The translations under genes and the position numbers were made by a program. From assembly GCF_907164555.1 (NCBI RefSeq), contig NZ_CAJQZC010000017.1, positions 1-64,000 of the forward strand: a DNA stretch of 64,000 bases, given 5' to 3'. This DNA comes from Paraburkholderia saeva. GTDB taxonomy: Bacteria; Pseudomonadota; Gammaproteobacteria; Burkholderiales; Burkholderiaceae. The notes beneath the pieces are model-generated. The model saw only the letters and a program-made list of their open reading frames with translations, was not told the DNA's origin and ran no database searches. This document shows positions 60,877 through 64,000 of this stretch, piece by piece (within the stretch, counting starts at the first letter, position 1; each line of letters starts with the position of its first letter).

Positions 60877-62394
60877 ATGAAGCTCGCCCGGTCCATCCGG
60901 CTCGCTCGTGCGGCACGTGCGCGTGCAGAAGCCCCGTCGCGTGTTTGCGCGATGCGTGTCCCGCCCCTTCGCAGGGCGGCCTTCTATACAGCGTTCGCAT
61001 TGGCAGGCATGACGGGCAGCGCGGCCTATGCCGCGGCCAGTCCCGATGCCACACCCGAAGCGCCCGAAGCCGACCTGAATATTCAGGCGCAACCCGCGGG
61101 TCAGTGGACCGGGGTATGGACACGCGAAACCCTGCTTGGCGATATTGGCGGCCTGCGTCCGTGGCTTGGTAAATACGGTGTGACATTCGGCCTCACCGAA
61201 ACCAGCGAATATCTCGCGAACCTGCGCGGCGGTCTCGCGCGCGGCGGCGATTACGACGGTTTGACGACCGCCACCGTGCAGGTCGATACGCAAAAAGCGT
61301 TCGGTCTGCCAGGCGGTTTGTTCAACGTGAGCGCGTTGCAGATTCACGGCCAGAATCTGAGCGAAAACAAGCTTGGCACGTTGAATACGGCGAGCGGTAT
61401 CGAGGCGCAGGCCACCACCCGTCTGTGGGAGTTGTGGTATCAGCAGTCGCTGCTCAACAAGAAACTCGACATCAAGATCGGTCAGCAAAGTATCGACCAG
61501 GAATTCATGACGAGCCAGTATTCCGCGCTCTTCGTGAACACGATGTTCGGCTGGCCGGGCGTGCCTTCGTATGACATGCCGTCGGGTGGCCCGGCGTATC
61601 CGCTGGCGGGTCTCGGCGTGCGCGTGCGCGGACAGATCACGCCTTCGTTGACGGCACTGGCCGGTGTATTTTCGGGCGACCCGCTCGGCAACAATCCGGA
61701 CAACCTGAGCGGCACAAACTTCAACCTGCACAACGGCGCGCTCTTTATCGGCGAGTTGCAGTACGCGATCAACCAGCCGGCCGACGGCGAAATGGTCGGC
61801 ATGAGCCAGAGTGGTTTGCCCGGCACCTACAAGATCGGCTTCTGGTACAACAGCGGCAGCTTCGACGACCAGCGCTACGACAATACCGGTGTGCCGCTCG
61901 CGAACACGACGCTCTCGACGGGCGTCCCGCAGTCGCATCGCGGCGACTACAGCTTTTACGCGGTCGCGGACCAGATGATCTGGCGTCCCGACCCGGACGA
62001 ACCGCGCAGCCTCGGTGTGTTCATGCGCGTGATGGGCGCGCCGGGCGACCGCAACCTGATCAGCGGCAGTGCCAATCTCGGCCTCGTGCTGAAGGCGCCA
62101 TTCGCCGGTCGCGACGACGACTCCGCCGGCATCGCGTTGACCTGGATTCAGGTCGGCAGTCACGCCCGCGGCTTCGACCGCGACAGCCTCGCATTTACCG
62201 GCGGCCCGTACCCGATCCGCAACAGCGAAACCGTGCTGGAAGCGACCTATCAGTATCAGGTCACGCCGTGGTGGCAACTGCAGGCCGACGCGCAGTACAC
62301 GTTCAACGCCGGCGCCGGTCAGAACCCGAACGACCCGACCCAGGCGCTGCGCAATACGTTTGTGATCGGCGTGCGAACCAACATCACGTTCTGA
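60877..62394 (+). CDS. OprB-family carbohydrate-selective porin
   Basis: 505 aa from ATG 60877 with AAGGA 5 nt upstream; the open frame starts earlier at a TTG. A long signal region (about 55 residues, ending near SAAYAA) precedes a beta-barrel of the OprB type: WTRETLLGDIGGLRPWLGKYGVTFGLTETSEYLANLRGG, GYR-like turns and a C-terminal phenylalanine (RTNITF), the outer-membrane insertion signal. It may admit sugars or iron chelates. First gene of the Fur-regulated operon. Confidence 0.8.
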   Translation: MKLARSIRLARAARARAEAPSRVCAMRVPPLRRAAFYTAFALAGMTGSAAYAAASPDATPEAPEADLNIQAQPAGQWTGVWTRETLLGDIGGLRPWLGKYGVTFGLTETSEYLANLRGGLARGGDYDGLTTATVQVDTQKAFGLPGGLFNVSALQIHGQNLSENKLGTLNTASGIEAQATTRLWELWYQQSLLNKKLDIKIGQQSIDQEFMTSQYSALFVNTMFGWPGVPSYDMPSGGPAYPLAGLGVRVRGQITPSLTALAGVFSGDPLGNNPDNLSGTNFNLHNGALFIGELQYAINQPADGEMVGMSQSGLPGTYKIGFWYNSGSFDDQRYDNTGVPLANTTLSTGVPQSHRGDYSFYAVADQMIWRPDPDEPRSLGVFMRVMGAPGDRNLISGSANLGLVLKAPFAGRDDDSAGIALTWIQVGSHARGFDRDSLAFTGGPYPIRNSETVLEATYQYQVTPWWQLQADAQYTFNAGAGQNPNDPTQALRNTFVIGVRTNITF

Positions 62395-62472
62395 CGCTGA
62401 CCTTACTTAACCGAACCTACGCATTCGATCATGACGGAATCCACGTTTTGCGCGAGCGGCACGGAGATATAC

Positions 62473-63633
62473 ATGACCTACCCCACGCGCCAGGCAGCAC
62501 GCCGCACAACGGGCACTGCTCGCGCCACGCTCACCGCTCTTCTGACGTTCGGCGCGCTGTTTGCCGCAGGCGCGGCACACGCCGAACCGAAGGGTTTTCT
62601 CGAGACGTTGAAGCATCACGAGACGCTCATCAACACGGTGCCCGACAACGGTGACCAGAACCCGTACGCGGTTGTCGTCGCGCCCGTCTCGGCCGGAACC
62701 ATCAAACAGGGGGACGTGCTGGTCGGCAACTTCAACAACGCGACGAACCTGCAGGGCACGGGCAGCACGATCATCAACTATCACCCCGACACGAAGCAGA
62801 TGACGACGTTCGCGATCGTGCCGCGCGACCTGAAGGCATGTCCGGGCGGCATCGGTCTGTCGACTGCGATGACGATGCTGAAGTCGGGCTGGGTGATCGT
62901 CGGCAGCACGCCGAGCAATGACGGCACCACCGGCACGAAAGGCGCCGGCTGTCTGATCGTGCTCGATTCGCAGGGCAAGGTGGCCTCGACGATCGTGAGC
63001 CCGAACATCAACGATCCGTGGGGCAACATGGCGGTCGTCGACAACGGCACGAGCGCGACGCTTTTCCTGAGCAACGCGGGCTTTGGCGTCGGTGGCGCGG
63101 ACGGCACGCCGCCCGTGTTCAAGCAGGCCACCGTGCTGCGGCTCGACCTCGACATTGCGCAAGGCAAGCCGCCCGTCGTGAAGAAAGAGACGGTCGTTGG
63201 CAGCGGCTTTGGCGCGCAGGCCGACAAGGGCGTGTTCCTCGTCGGACCGACGGGACTCGCGCTGTCGAAAGACCAGTCGCTGCTGTATGTGTCCGACGCG
63301 ATCGGCAACCGGGTGACGGAAATCGACGAACCGATGACGCGCGATTCGAGCGCGGGCGTCGGCCGCCAGGTCACCGCGGACGGCCTGCTGCACCGGCCGC
63401 TCGCGATGGTGACGGCGCCCAACGGCCACCTGCTCGTGACGAACGCGCTGAATGGCCAGGTCGTCGAAATCGATCCGGTCGAAGGCAAGCAGATTTACGC
63501 ACGCTGGATCGACACGGACAAGGCGCAATCGCCGCCAGGCAATGGCGACCTGTTTGGCATTGCAATGACGCCGGAAGGCGATGGTTTCTACTACGTACAG
63601 GACGACGTGAACACGCTAGTGCTCGCGAAGTAA
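62473..63633 (+). CDS. Exported beta-propeller (NHL/YncE-like) protein
   Basis: 386 aa from ATG 62473 (GGAG 6 nt upstream; an earlier ATG at 62431 lacks a site). A signal peptide ends at GAAHAE. The mature protein has repeated beta-propeller blades (NPYAVVVAPVSAGTIKQGDVLVGNFN, GPTGLALSKDQSLLYVSDAIGNRVTEID, ALNGQVVEIDPVEGKQIY). It lies between the porin and peroxidase genes, in the periplasm. Such proteins sometimes accompany haem or metal enzymes; function is not known. Confidence 0.65.
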   Translation: MTYPTRQAARRTTGTARATLTALLTFGALFAAGAAHAEPKGFLETLKHHETLINTVPDNGDQNPYAVVVAPVSAGTIKQGDVLVGNFNNATNLQGTGSTIINYHPDTKQMTTFAIVPRDLKACPGGIGLSTAMTMLKSGWVIVGSTPSNDGTTGTKGAGCLIVLDSQGKVASTIVSPNINDPWGNMAVVDNGTSATLFLSNAGFGVGGADGTPPVFKQATVLRLDLDIAQGKPPVVKKETVVGSGFGAQADKGVFLVGPTGLALSKDQSLLYVSDAIGNRVTEIDEPMTRDSSAGVGRQVTADGLLHRPLAMVTAPNGHLLVTNALNGQVVEIDPVEGKQIYARWIDTDKAQSPPGNGDLFGIAMTPEGDGFYYVQDDVNTLVLAK

Positions 63634-63638
63634 GCATC

Positions 63639-64000
63639 ATGGCAAACGACAACATGCCCCCATCGCGTCCGTCGCGACGCGGGTTTCTCAAGGCAGGCGG
63701 CGCCGCGGTAGCGGCGGGCGCCACCCTCGGCGCGACGGGCGTCGCGCAGGCGGCCCAGGCCGCGCCCGGCAAAACCCATGCGGACGATCCGCAGCGCGCC
63801 GTCGAGCCGTTTTTCGGCACGCATCAGGGCGGCATCGTCACGCCGCAGCAGAGCCACACGTACGTCGCGGCGTTCGATCTCACGACCGAAAAACGCGATG
63901 ACGTGATCGGCCTGCTGCGTGCATGGACCGACGCCGCCGCGCGCATGACCCAGGGCGCGACCGCTGGCCCGCTCGACACGCCCGAAGACAAACCCGCGCC
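63639..64000 (+). CDS. DyP-type peroxidase/deferrochelatase (EfeB-like), N-terminal part
   Basis: Starts at ATG 63639, 5 bp after the propeller gene, and runs off the window (121 codons seen). A twin-arginine signal (SRRGFLKAGGAAVAAG) precedes the EfeB-like start (EPFFGTHQGGIVTPQQSHTYVAAFDLTTEKRDDV). Family members are Tat-exported haem peroxidases acting in iron uptake. The haem ligand and catalytic Asp are outside the window. Consistent with the Fur box upstream. Confidence 0.8.
   Translation, partial: MANDNMPPSRPSRRGFLKAGGAAVAAGATLGATGVAQAAQAAPGKTHADDPQRAVEPFFGTHQGGIVTPQQSHTYVAAFDLTTEKRDDVIGLLRAWTDAAARMTQGATAGPLDTPEDKPA

Overview
The window reads as chromosomal DNA of a Burkholderiaceae member, most likely Paraburkholderia, Caballeronia or a close relative. 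The reasons are high-GC codon use, the rhaSPQT-type sugar importer, the regulator repertoire (LysR, MocR, UTRA-GntR, DHA2 pump with TetR) and the many solute importers. No rRNA, tRNA, CRISPR array, insertion sequence or prophage is visible. Gene identities come from reading the translations and motifs; no database search was run.

Layout. (1) 1-12.5 kb: a sugar-acid region. It holds the tail of an IlvD/Edd dehydratase, a DapA-family lyase, and an L-rhamnose locus made of two minus-strand operons around a LysR gene: rhaM, lactonase, rhaT, rhaP, rhaQ, rhaS; and SDR, MFS, rhmD, SDR. Together these suggest uptake of L-rhamnose and its non-phosphorylative oxidation. (2) 12.7-24.5 kb: small membrane and secreted proteins, a UbiX remnant, a Tat-exported amidohydrolase overlapping a J-domain/RDD membrane protein, a phosphoribosyltransferase/HAD-like protein, a NERD-helicase, a GST, a Fur-family regulator and a CheY-like protein. 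(3) 23.7-34.6 kb: TetR/DHA2 efflux pair, a zinc-ribbon Ala/Pro-rich membrane protein, an orphan TAXI binding protein, MocR/EamA pair, small exported proteins, gene remnants and a urea transporter. (4) 34.9-45.2 kb: cyanide-insensitive-type bd oxidase with its small third subunit, a LuxR response regulator, a hybrid histidine kinase, a sigma-like protein and a giant GMC oxidoreductase/hydrolase fusion.

(5) 45.2-57.7 kb is the most interesting part. Two polar amino-acid ABC importers face each other as mirror-image operons, each ending in a HutC-like GntR regulator. One also carries a histidine-ammonia-lyase homologue that lacks the Ala-Ser-Gly triad needed for the MIO cofactor. A divergent FAD oxidoreductase/2OG-oxygenase pair shares the promoter of the first operon. 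Palindromes resembling HutC operators lie in both control regions. The best hypothesis is an import and catabolism system for a histidine-derived betaine such as ergothioneine or hercynine, with the MIO-less enzyme acting as a trimethylamine-eliminating (ergothionase-like) lyase.

(6) 57.9-64 kb: a methyltransferase/arylamine N-acetyltransferase pair, an exported low-complexity protein, and an operon with a near-consensus Fur box encoding an OprB-type porin, a periplasmic beta-propeller protein and a DyP/EfeB-like peroxidase cut by the window end.
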